A stretch of DNA of 5,764 nt from JALYSX01 sp035544315 (GCA_035544315.1 DATKGB010000007.1:1-5764); one strand, 5' to 3'. Counted from the first letter of the stretch, positions 1-5,764 are shown. The notes: generated from the sequence alone by a model not told the origin. Translations and numbers: made by a program.

Positions 1-2
1 GT

Positions 3-317
3 GACTTCCTGGGCGGCGTTCGCCAAATGATCGCGCGGCGCATGTGGTGGGTCGGCGAGCGCGCCGGCGAGTTGTGTTTTTTTTGCAATGTCGGCGCGTG
101 GAGCCCGCGCACGGCACAGCTTCAGAGTATTTGGACGCCGCCGGCGTTGCGCGGCAGCGGCCTGGCAACGCTGGCGTTAATCGGCGTCTGCCGCGAACTG
201 CTCGAAGAAGTGCCATCGCTTTGCCTCTACGTCAACGATTTCAATACGGCGGCGATCCGTCTCTACGAACGTGCCGGTTTCTCGACCGTAGGCGAGTTCC
301 AATCGATTCTGTTCTGA
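3..317 (+). CDS. GNAT family N-acetyltransferase, DUF4081-like, C-terminal part (5' end outside window)
   Basis: The frame is open from the first complete codon at position 3, so the true start lies upstream and only the last 104 residues are seen. The internal ATG at 27 is probably not the start. The fragment carries the GNAT acetyl-CoA binding loop as RGSGLAT (fragment residues 50-56), in the place of the family's R/Q-x-x-G-x-G/A motif. It then has LYVNDFN (75-81), a Y-x-x-x-GF element (RLYERAGF) and a terminal hydrophobic strand. The SLYVNDFN...A-x-R-x-Y-x-R-x-GF order recalls the actinobacterial DUF4081-GNAT proteins as I remember them. The family transfers an acetyl group from acetyl-CoA to an amine. 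The substrate here cannot be told. The stop TGA is at 315-317, and 74 bases separate it from the next gene. GNAT membership is secure; the DUF4081 subfamily is from memory. Confidence 0.88.
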   Translation, partial: DFLGGVRQMIARRMWWVGERAGELCFFCNVGAWSPRTAQLQSIWTPPALRGSGLATLALIGVCRELLEEVPSLCLYVNDFNTAAIRLYERAGFSTVGEFQSILF

Positions 318-380
318 AGCTGGGTGGCAACTGTGAAACGAAGCGGCGGCCACGTTTCGTTACATATGCACTGTCATCCC

Positions 381-387
381 GGGAGGT
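381..387 (+). promoter_or_regulatory. Shine-Dalgarno site of the small secreted protein
   Basis: GGGAGGT is a near-complete anti-16S match lying 4 bases before the ATG at 392. The spacing is slightly short. It decides the start of this gene against the much longer upstream open frame, which reaches back to position 44 through the GNAT gene. Confidence 0.75.
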
Positions 388-391
388 ATTC

Positions 392-793
392 ATGCCTAAG
401 AACATCGCCATCATTACCGCTCGCACGGTGGGCGCTTCCGTCGCAGCTTTCGCATTATTCGCCTCGCTTTCGTTTTCACCGGCCTCGGCACAAACGTATC
501 CGCAAAACGGCCGGAACGACGACGGTTACGGGAACAACAACGGTTCCTACGGCCAGCAAGATCGCGATCGGGAAACCGTCGACGGCGTGGTCGCGTCGTT
601 CGATCGTTTTAACCTGGTGCTGCGCGTCGGACGCGGCCAGGACATCGCCGTTCATCTGCACCAGGGTACGATCATTAACCCGACCGGCACCACGCTGCGT
701 CGCGGCATGCGCGTCGACATTCGCGGCTATCAAAACGGCGACGGCGCGCTGGAAGCCAATCGAATCGACGTCACCGACGGCTACCGCTACTAA
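392..793 (+). CDS. Small secreted protein with OB-fold / DUF5666-like domain
   Basis: The protein has 133 residues. The ATG at 392 is chosen because GGGAGGT precedes it and because a good signal peptide follows: basic residues K3 and R11, a hydrophobic stretch at about 13-28, and an A-S-A cleavage site after residue 33. Residues 34-60 form an Asn/Gly/Gln/Asp-rich, low-complexity linker (for example GYGNNNGSYGQQ). Residues 61-128 look like a small beta-barrel. A 'V.GVV.SFD...L.LRV' strand pair is followed by a 'V.L...T.I.P.G..L..GM.V.I.GY' core and a closing 'DGALEANRIDV'. This order of strands is typical of DUF5666/OB-fold periplasmic or exported proteins, whose biochemical role is generally unknown. 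Export is strongly supported; the fold is inferred from pattern alone. It converges with the minus-strand gene ending at 820, leaving 26 bases with no convincing terminator. Confidence 0.85.
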   Translation: MPKNIAIITARTVGASVAAFALFASLSFSPASAQTYPQNGRNDDGYGNNNGSYGQQDRDRETVDGVVASFDRFNLVLRVGRGQDIAVHLHQGTIINPTGTTLRRGMRVDIRGYQNGDGALEANRIDVTDGYRY

Positions 794-819
794 GCAGCGT
801 CACCGTCGTAACCTGGGTG

Positions 820-1008
820 TCACCACAGGGCGCCATCGGCAACGAGGATATAGGCGATCGGGCCCAGGCCCCAGACTATGCCGACGATGACCCATACGAT
901 CTTCTGCTGCGAACCGAGGTCCTCGCGTCCGATCACGTTGATCCACATGAGAATCATCGCGATTGGGTGCAGGACGATCGAGAGCAGGATTTCAAGGACG
1001 AGTTTCAC
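820..1008 (-). CDS. Two-helix small membrane protein, PLDc_N-like
   Basis: The protein has 62 residues and starts at GTG (1008-1006), where GAGGTG (1020-1015) sits 6 bases upstream. An in-frame ATG at 1035 would add nine residues but has no such site. Two hydrophobic segments are visible, at about residues 3-26 and 37-57, joined by a short polar loop (GREDLGSQQK). The second segment has the pattern KIVW...GxGPIAY, close to the 'W...(P/G)xxGPIxYL' of the PLDc_N (phospholipase D nuclease N-terminal) family. That family often occurs as stand-alone two-helix inner-membrane proteins of unknown function. Codons end mostly in G/C on this strand, whereas the opposite-strand frame at 817-1014 gives an implausibly acidic product. 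The gene is convergent with the OB-fold gene and divergent from the small gene at 1021. That it is a membrane protein is clear; the family name is tentative. Confidence 0.78.
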   Translation of the reverse strand: MKLVLEILLSIVLHPIAMILMWINVIGREDLGSQQKIVWVIVGIVWGLGPIAYILVADGALW

Positions 1009-1014
1009 GACTAA

Positions 1015-1020
1015 CACCTC
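1015..1020 (-). promoter_or_regulatory. Shine-Dalgarno site of the two-helix membrane protein
   Basis: The minus strand reads GAGGTG, 6 bases before the GTG at 1008. The site directly abuts the ATG of the opposite-strand gene at 1021, so the two translation start regions are packed into 12 bases. Confidence 0.65.
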
Positions 1021-1260
1021 ATGACCGACGCGCAACGCCTGGCAAACGAGCTGAACGCTCTAACCAAGAACCCCCAGTTTTCGTTTATGAAGGCGCGCGC
1101 CTGCGCGCGCGGTGACGATCGGGTCGACCGCGACGCCACCCGCGCGCTCAACGAGGATTTCAACCCGGACGTTGACGGTTGCGAATCATTTGCCATGAAG
1201 GATGGAAGTCGATGCGAATGGGGCTCGGGACAGTTTCGGTATCGCGCGGTAGCGCCCTAG
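1021..1260 (+). CDS. Hypothetical 79-residue protein overlapping the GH92 start
   Basis: I do not recognise this protein. In favour of a real gene, its codons are strongly G/C-ending like the neighbours' (GAC, GCG, CGC, CTG, AAC, GTC). It is also soluble and balanced in composition, with an N-terminal helix-like stretch (TDAQRLANELNAL), an acidic/basic middle, and a C-terminal DGSRCEW...GQFRYRAV that resembles a beta-hairpin. There are three cysteines (28, 54, 65), no signal peptide and no membrane segment. Against it, no Shine-Dalgarno site precedes the ATG at 1021, and a stop at 1012-1014 rules out an earlier start. It would therefore be leaderless or weakly translated, with any promoter inside the divergent gene. 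Its last 49 bases overlap the GH92 gene in another frame and contain that gene's start, which could allow translational coupling. Confidence 0.5.
   Translation: MTDAQRLANELNALTKNPQFSFMKARACARGDDRVDRDATRALNEDFNPDVDGCESFAMKDGSRCEWGSGQFRYRAVAP
1197..1208 (+). promoter_or_regulatory. Ribosome binding site deciding the GH92 start
   Basis: GAAGGATGGAAG offers two purine-rich Shine-Dalgarno-like cores, with the ATG at 1212 following at 3-8 bases. This favours 1212 over the upstream in-frame TTG at 1179, and a typical signal peptide follows. The site lies inside the upstream overlapping small gene. Confidence 0.55.
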
Positions 1261-4200
1261 GCTCGGCCGTCGCCCGCGTCGTGTGGGTCGTCTGCGCGGC
1301 GATGTTGGCGTTGACGGCTCCGGCACGCGCGGCGATCGCGGATCCACTGCTGCTGGTCAACCCATTGATCGGGACTTCGGGCACGGCGACTGGCGGCCCG
1401 ATCGACACCTTTCCCGGTGCCGACGTGCCGTTCGGGATGGTGCAATGGAGCCCGGACACGCCGTCGCAAAACGCCGGCGGTGGTTACGAGTACGGCGACA
1501 GCGCGATTACCGGCTTTAGCCTCACCCATTTGAGCGGGCCCGGCTGTTCGGTGTTCGGCGATTTCGGGATTCTCCCGACGACCGGCGCGATCGGCGACCC
1601 TGGCAACGCCAAGCAACCGTTTTCGCATGCGAGCGAAGTGACCGCACCGGGCTGGTATGCCGTTACGCTGGGAGCGCCGGCGATACGCGCCGAGCTAACC
1701 GTTACCACGCGCACCGGCCTGGGCCGCTTCACCTATCCTGCGACGACGCAAGCTAACCTGCTCTTCAACGCCGCTTCCGATCAAGCCGGCGTTACCGATG
1801 CACACGTGGGCGTCGTCGGCAACGATGCGATCGAAGGTTCGGCATCCAGCGGCACGTTCTGCGGCATGCCCGATACGTTCAACGTCTACTTCTTTGCACA
1901 ATTCAGCCGGCCGTTCTCCTCATCGGGCGTTTCGAAGGGGCGGGTGGGCTGGGTCACCTTCGATACCACGCACGATCGCAGCGTTGAAGTTAAAGTCGGG
2001 CTGTCGTTCGTGAGCGTCGACGGAGCGCGCGCTAACCTGCAAACCGAAAACCGCGGCTGGGATCCGATCGCCGTGCGCAACGCGGCGGCGCAGCAATGGA
2101 GCGCGTTGCTCGATCGCGTTATGGTCGACGGCGGCACGCGCGATCGCCTAACGGTCTTCTACACGGCGCTGTATCATGCGCTGCTCCATCCCAACGTCTT
2201 TAGCGACGCGGATGGAAATTATGCGGGCTTCGATGGTCGCGTGCATCGCGTCCGCGCCGGCCACGTCGAATATGCGAACTTTTCGGATTGGGACATCTAT
2301 CGAAGCCAAGTTCCGCTGATGGCCCTGCTGGTACCGGATCGTGCCGGCGACATGATGCAGTCGCTCGTGGACGCGGCCAATCAAGAGGGGCAGTTACCAC
2401 GCTGGGCGTTGGCCAACGGTCCGACCAGCGTGATGGGCGGCGACTCGGTCGATCCGGTCATCGCCGGTGCCTACGCATTCGGCGCGCACGATTTCGACGT
2501 CCGCGGCGCGTTAGCGGCGATGGTCAAGGGCGCTTCGGATGCTTCGGTGCAGCCCGCGATGGGCTGGTACGTCGAGCGGCCCGAGCTGAGCGACTATCTT
2601 TCGCATGGTTACATCGTCAACACGCACGTCACGTCTGTGTCGCCGGTGCCCAACGGCGCATCCGAGACGCTGGAGTATGCGCTCGATGATTTCTCAATCG
2701 CACAGTTCGCGCAAGCGACCGGCAATGCGAATGTCTACCGCGCGTACCTAGGACGTTCGCAGAACTGGGCGAACCTGTTCGATACTGCGACTGGCTCGAT
2801 TGCGCCGCGCGATCGCAACGGTGCTTTCGAGCAAACGCCGCTAACCGACAACGGACAGAGCGGCTTTCAAGAAGGCAACGCCGCCCAATATAACTGGATG
2901 GTGCCGCAGGATCTCGCCGATCTGATGCAAGGCATGGGCGGACGAGCCGCAACGGCCGCAAAACTCGACACATTTTTCTCGCAGCTCAACGCGGACCAAA
3001 ACCAGCCCTATGCGTGGCTCGGGAACGAACCCAGCTTGGGCAGCCCGTGGGTCTATCTCTCCCTCGGCGAACCGTGGCGAACGCAAGCCGTCGTGCGCGA
3101 AGCGATCGATACGCTCTATGCCGACACGCCCACGGGCCTGCCCGGCAACGACGATCTGGGCGAGATGAGTTCGTGGTACGTGTGGTCGGCGATCGGCCTC
3201 TATCCGCAGAATCCCTCGGTTCGCGCCTTGGATATCGGCAGCCCGGAGTTCACCAACGTCGTCGTGCGGGCGCCCGACGGGCCGACGATCCGCATCGACG
3301 CACCCGCGGCCGCGCCAGACGCACCGTACGTGCAGTCGCTGCGCGTGAACGGCGTCCCATCGCAACGAACTTGGCTCTCGCTTCCCCAGCACGGCACGCT
3401 GTCGTTATCGTTCGACTTGGGCGGCTCACCCAATCGTGCGTGGGGCGTCGCGCCGCAAGACGCACCGCCATCGTATCGCGCCGATGCGATCGCCTTTCCG
3501 GCGGCCAGCAACGCCACGATGTCGGCCGGGGCGATGACGTCGCTGGCGCCCGGATCGTCGACGCCGCTGTCGTTTGCCGCCGTCAATAGCACGAGCAGGC
3601 AGCCGACCGGCGTGCGCTGGCATGCGGTCGTGCCCGCCGGCTTCTCGCTCCAACCCAGCGACGGAATCGCGAACGTCGGAGCCGGTGCTAGCGTTTCGAT
3701 TGCAACGAAACTTAGCGTCGCATCCGATGTGGTGCCCGGCCTCTACGACGTGCCGATCGACGCGACCGCATCCAACGGCGCGATTCTTTCGGTCGCCGTT
3801 GCGGTCGTGCGGGTCGCGCTGCCGGGCCAAGCGATCTCGCTGGCGTACGTCGAGAACTACGGCGACGGCACGGTGACGCCGGTCGACTTGCGCACGCGCG
3901 AGGTCGGCATCGCGTTTGCGGTCGGCTCCGGCCCGCGCGACGCCGCGGAAAGCGCGGATGGCACGCGCCTGTACGTCGCCAACCGCAATGCAAATACGGT
4001 CAGCGCGATCGACACGTTGAGCATACGATCGCACGCACCGATCAAGGTCGGCAACAACCCGAGCGGAACGGCGCTGACGCCTGACGGCAAGACGGTGTGG
4101 ATCGCCAACTTCTCGGACAACACCGTGCAGCCGATCGATACCGCAACATTAACGGCAGGCGCGCCGATTGTCGTCGGGATCGCACCGCGCGATATCGTCA

Positions 4201-4709
4201 TCACTCCCGACGGAACGCGCCTGTATGTAACCGATCAGGGCAGCGGCCAAGTGACGCCAATCGATCTGCGGACGCGGACCGCGCTGCCGCCCATCGCCGT
4301 CGGAGCCAAGCCGACCGGAATCACGATCTCGCGCGACGGAAAGACGGTCTACGCCGCAAATAACGGCTCGGGAACCGTCACCGCGATCGACGTCGCGAGC
4401 GGTTCGACCCACTCGATTGGCGCGGGCATCGTGCCGCAGATGATGGCGTTTTCGCCCGACGGCTACACGCTCTACGTCACCAACTACGGCGGCTATACCG
4501 TCACGCCGATCGACCTGCGCTCGGGCGTCGCGCGTACGCCGATTCGCGTCGGCGGCGCTCCCGACGGCATCCTGCTTTCGCCCGACGGACCGACGCTCTG
4601 GATCGTCAACCGCCAGGACAACGATATCGTGCCGCTCGACCTGTTAAGCGGCGCGGTCGGAACGGCAATCCAAGTTGGCGGTACGCCCCTTTCGATCGCC
4701 GCACCGTAG
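1212..4709 (+). CDS. Secreted GH92 family alpha-mannosidase-type enzyme with Ig/NEW3-like domain and seven-repeat YVTN beta-propeller
   Basis: The protein has 1165 residues. A signal peptide covers residues 1-40 (basic start, hydrophobic 20-36, cleavage after ARA); an alternative ATG lies two codons in. Residues about 45-755 are a full GH92 unit. The N-terminal sandwich has VNPLIGTSG (49-57), FPGADVPFGM (67-76) and GFSLTHLSGPGC. The catalytic part has EGNAAQYNW (554-562), GNEP (604-607) and PGNDDLGEMSSWYVWSA (from 644). GH92 enzymes are calcium-dependent, inverting exo-alpha-mannosidases; carboxylates in these motifs form the active site, but I do not assign acid and base individually. Residues about 756-876 look like an Ig or NEW3-type beta-sandwich. 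Residues 878-1165 hold seven YVTN repeats of 42, 42, 42, 42, 41, 42 and 37 residues, each of the form 'LYVxNxxxxTVxxID...I.VG..P.....SPDG'. Most GH92 proteins I know end soon after the catalytic unit, at about 700-800 residues. The likely role is mannose removal from alpha-mannosides outside the cytoplasm. Linkage specificity is unknown. Confidence 0.93.
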   Translation: MRMGLGTVSVSRGSALGSAVARVVWVVCAAMLALTAPARAAIADPLLLVNPLIGTSGTATGGPIDTFPGADVPFGMVQWSPDTPSQNAGGGYEYGDSAITGFSLTHLSGPGCSVFGDFGILPTTGAIGDPGNAKQPFSHASEVTAPGWYAVTLGAPAIRAELTVTTRTGLGRFTYPATTQANLLFNAASDQAGVTDAHVGVVGNDAIEGSASSGTFCGMPDTFNVYFFAQFSRPFSSSGVSKGRVGWVTFDTTHDRSVEVKVGLSFVSVDGARANLQTENRGWDPIAVRNAAAQQWSALLDRVMVDGGTRDRLTVFYTALYHALLHPNVFSDADGNYAGFDGRVHRVRAGHVEYANFSDWDIYRSQVPLMALLVPDRAGDMMQSLVDAANQEGQLPRWALANGPTSVMGGDSVDPVIAGAYAFGAHDFDVRGALAAMVKGASDASVQPAMGWYVERPELSDYLSHGYIVNTHVTSVSPVPNGASETLEYALDDFSIAQFAQATGNANVYRAYLGRSQNWANLFDTATGSIAPRDRNGAFEQTPLTDNGQSGFQEGNAAQYNWMVPQDLADLMQGMGGRAATAAKLDTFFSQLNADQNQPYAWLGNEPSLGSPWVYLSLGEPWRTQAVVREAIDTLYADTPTGLPGNDDLGEMSSWYVWSAIGLYPQNPSVRALDIGSPEFTNVVVRAPDGPTIRIDAPAAAPDAPYVQSLRVNGVPSQRTWLSLPQHGTLSLSFDLGGSPNRAWGVAPQDAPPSYRADAIAFPAASNATMSAGAMTSLAPGSSTPLSFAAVNSTSRQPTGVRWHAVVPAGFSLQPSDGIANVGAGASVSIATKLSVASDVVPGLYDVPIDATASNGAILSVAVAVVRVALPGQAISLAYVENYGDGTVTPVDLRTREVGIAFAVGSGPRDAAESADGTRLYVANRNANTVSAIDTLSIRSHAPIKVGNNPSGTALTPDGKTVWIANFSDNTVQPIDTATLTAGAPIVVGIAPRDIVITPDGTRLYVTDQGSGQVTPIDLRTRTALPPIAVGAKPTGITISRDGKTVYAANNGSGTVTAIDVASGSTHSIGAGIVPQMMAFSPDGYTLYVTNYGGYTVTPIDLRSGVARTPIRVGGAPDGILLSPDGPTLWIVNRQDNDIVPLDLLSGAVGTAIQVGGTPLSIAAP
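3843..4706 (+). repeat. Seven in-frame tandem YVTN repeats (about 126 bp period)
   Basis: Repeat starts fall at 3843, 3969, 4095, 4221, 4347, 4470 and 4596. The intervals are 126, 126, 126, 126, 123 and 126 bases, and a final partial unit of 111 bases runs to the stop. Each unit encodes about 42 residues with the YVTN/LYVAN strand, a TVxPID strand, a VG-x-x-P turn and a (S/T)PDG turn. Seven units match a closed seven-bladed propeller. The last unit ends at GGTPLSIAAP, just where the 'SPDG' turn would follow. DNA identity between units is only partial, so the array is diverged and not a recent expansion. Confidence 0.85.
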
Positions 4710-4719
4710 GTTACCCTGC

Positions 4720-4795
4720 GGGCGCTCGGCGTCCTGATACGTCGTCTTTACCTAAACCTTACACCCGCAGCTAGCTAACGGGCGTTAGGCGTCTT
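4720..4795 (+). repeat. Imperfect 16-bp direct repeat pair, 60 bp apart
   Basis: GGGCGCTCGGCGTCCT (4720-4735) and GGGCGTTAGGCGTCTT (4780-4795) match at 13 of 16 positions and begin exactly 60 bases apart. They lie between the GH92 stop and the kinase start. They could be binding sites for a regulator of the kinase gene, or chance in GC-rich DNA. Confidence 0.4.
4775..4788. terminator. Possible short hairpin after the GH92 gene
   Basis: CTAAC-GGGC-GTTAG forms a 5-bp stem with a 4-base loop. It is followed by GCGTCTTT, with only a three-T run, so it is a weak candidate for an intrinsic terminator. It overlaps the second direct-repeat copy and may equally be an operator-like inverted repeat. 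Confidence 0.25.
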
Positions 4796-4822
4796 TGGCT
4801 CGAACCTGCCGATAGATAGATA
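4795..4822 (+). promoter_or_regulatory. Candidate sigma70-type promoter of the histidine kinase
   Basis: TTGGCT (4795-4800) and TAGATA (4817-4822) are spaced by 16 bases and resemble -35 and -10 boxes. The -10-like box lies within a GATA tandem (4811-4823, three copies plus G). Transcription would begin only a few bases before the ATG at 4832, giving an almost leaderless message that would lose the AGGG at 4822-4825. The two readings therefore compete, and this call is weak. Confidence 0.25.
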
Positions 4823-4831
4823 GGGTTAGAC

Positions 4832-5764
4832 ATGATGACAATCGAGCAAGCGCCTTCGGGCGAGGATGGCGTCCTTCAACGAATTCTCGCGATCACGCAC
4901 GACATTCTGCAGGCACGCGATTTGCGGCCCGCGGCGGAGTCGATCGCGCGCGGCTTCGCCGAGGCCTTCAGGTGGCGCTACGTGACGATCGTCGCGGCCG
5001 ACGAGCCGGGCGGCGAATTGCAGCGCCGCGTGATGTGGGGCTACACCGACGAGATCAAACGTCGACACATCGGCGAGATCATTCCCAACCGCGAGATCGC
5101 CGACTTCTTGCAGCCGGCTTTCGAAGTGTTTCCGAACTGCTACTACATCGCCGCCGAACACGGAAGCGACACCGCTCACAGCATTTACACCGGGGACCTC
5201 CCGCGCAACGCGCCGCGCGTCGATAAGACGATTTGGCACGAACGCGACGCGCTGGTCTTGGTCCTGGCCGATAGCGACGGTCGGCGTTTGGGATACCTGT
5301 CACCCGATCATCCGGCCGACGGCAAGGTCCCAACGCGCGAGATCTTACGCGGAATGCAGATTTTCGTTAACCTCGTAGGCCTGGCGCTCACCAATGCGCG
5401 CGCGCATCATACCGCCGTCGAGCGCCGCCGGATGGTCGAAGAAAACGCACGGCTGCAAAATGATTTCTTCACGATCGTTTCGCACGAGGTGCGTTCGCCG
5501 TTGGCGGCCATTGGCGGGGCGACGTCGCTGATCTCGTCACATTTGGAGGAGCTCTCGGCCGAACGCCGCGCGGATCTGCTGGGCGTCCTCTCCAGCGCGA
5601 CGATGCGCCTGTCGTCGATCTTCGAAGATTTCCTCCTGTTGTCACGTATGGACGCCGGACAGTTGACGTTGCGTGTCGAAAGCGTCGATCCGATCGCCGT
5701 AGTGGACGAATCCGTCGCACGAATGCGCAGCGAACACAGCGACCGCGAGTTCCATACGACATAT
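4832..5764 (+). CDS. GAF-domain sensor histidine kinase, N-terminal part (3' end outside window)
   Basis: The frame is open from ATG 4832 (a second ATG follows at 4835) to the window end, giving 311 residues without a stop. AGGG at 4822-4825 is a modest ribosome site 6 bases upstream. Residues about 15-190 look like a GAF sensor domain. They end in the family-typical LGYLSPDHPADGKVPT (from 153) and a helix closing with LALTNARAHH. A charged, coiled-coil-like linker (ERRRMVEENARLQN) leads to the HisKA dimerisation domain with H-box FFTIVSHEVRSPLAAIGG; the phospho-accepting histidine is His218. The second HisKA helix ends around LLLSRMDAGQL, then the link to the ATPase domain begins. The N, G1 and G2 boxes lie beyond the window. 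No signal peptide or membrane segment is seen, so the kinase should be cytoplasmic and sense a soluble cue. Its response regulator is not in the window. Confidence 0.9.
   Translation, partial: MMTIEQAPSGEDGVLQRILAITHDILQARDLRPAAESIARGFAEAFRWRYVTIVAADEPGGELQRRVMWGYTDEIKRRHIGEIIPNREIADFLQPAFEVFPNCYYIAAEHGSDTAHSIYTGDLPRNAPRVDKTIWHERDALVLVLADSDGRRLGYLSPDHPADGKVPTREILRGMQIFVNLVGLALTNARAHHTAVERRRMVEENARLQNDFFTIVSHEVRSPLAAIGGATSLISSHLEELSAERRADLLGVLSSATMRLSSIFEDFLLLSRMDAGQLTLRVESVDPIAVVDESVARMRSEHSDREFHTTY

Noticed and set aside
335..358. GAAACG / CGTTTC inverted repeat with a 12-base loop after the GNAT gene, considered as a terminator
   Set aside because: The stem is only 6 bp, the loop is long and no T-run follows. 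It could be chance.
44..391. Upstream extension of the OB-fold gene frame back to an ATG at 44
   Set aside because: It runs through the GNAT gene in another frame and gives an arginine-rich, unnatural sequence. The ATG at 392 has a strong ribosome site and a signal peptide.
794..819. Bidirectional terminator between the convergent genes
   Set aside because: Only 4-bp complementary arms (CACC/GGTG) are visible and there is no T-run, which is not enough to call.
817..1014. Plus-strand frame of 65 residues
   Set aside because: The product is an implausible run of acidic residues. It is the complement of the well-supported two-helix membrane gene, which has its own ribosome site.
1011..1196. 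Minus-strand frame of 61 residues
   Set aside because: It is Ser/Arg-rich with no family pattern and no ribosome site, and looks like the antisense of the small gene at 1021.
1179..1211. TTG start for the GH92 gene 11 codons upstream
   Set aside because: It is a weak start codon with no ribosome site, and would put MRIICHEGWKS before a normal signal peptide. ATG 1212 is better placed behind GAAGGATGGAAG.
2841..4034. Long minus-strand frames (2841-3392, 3426-4034) inside the GH92 gene
   Set aside because: Open antisense frames are expected opposite GC-rich coding DNA. Their products are rich in Arg and Ala/Gly with no recognisable domain, and the plus strand encodes clear GH92 motifs.
4826..5239. 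Minus-strand frame of 137 residues opposite the kinase start
   Set aside because: It lies antisense to the GAF domain, has no motif or ribosome site, and the plus-strand frame is clearly a histidine kinase.

Overview
The window is GC-rich bacterial DNA, roughly 60% G+C by eye, with strongly G/C-ending codons in every gene I call. No rRNA, tRNA, CRISPR array or insertion sequence was seen. My best lineage guess is a soil-type lineage such as Candidatus Eremiobacterota (WPS-2), or failing that an actinobacterial, chloroflexotal or acidobacterial genome. This is inference from gene style (a DUF4081-like GNAT, DUF5666-like secreted proteins, YVTN propellers, GAF histidine kinases) and was not tested against a database.

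Layout: (1) positions 3-317 hold the C-terminal end of a GNAT acetyltransferase whose start lies outside the window. (2) 392-793 encode a small secreted protein with an OB-fold/DUF5666-like domain. (3) 820-1008 on the minus strand encode a 62-residue two-helix membrane protein resembling the PLDc_N family; it converges on gene 2. (4) 1021-1260 is a probable small unrecognised gene that starts 12 bases from the divergent membrane gene and overlaps the next gene. (5) 1212-4709 is the centrepiece: a secreted 1165-residue glycoside hydrolase family 92 (alpha-mannosidase-type) enzyme. It is followed by an Ig/NEW3-like domain and a complete seven-repeat YVTN beta-propeller. (6) 4710-4831 is a short intergenic region with an imperfect direct repeat, a small hairpin and a GATA tandem. 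(7) 4832 to the window end encodes a soluble GAF-HisKA histidine kinase, cut off before its ATPase domain.

The genes do not form one obvious pathway. The likely extracellular part is the GH92-propeller protein and the small OB-fold protein. The GH92 enzyme would trim mannose from alpha-mannosides outside the cytoplasm, and the propeller may help it bind a surface, glycan or partner. The histidine kinase has its own leader and may be unrelated.

The two most notable observations are the GH92 / Ig-like / seven-bladed YVTN architecture, and a marked excess of the palindrome CGATCG (about 28 copies by hand count) that recalls the HIP1 motif of cyanobacteria.
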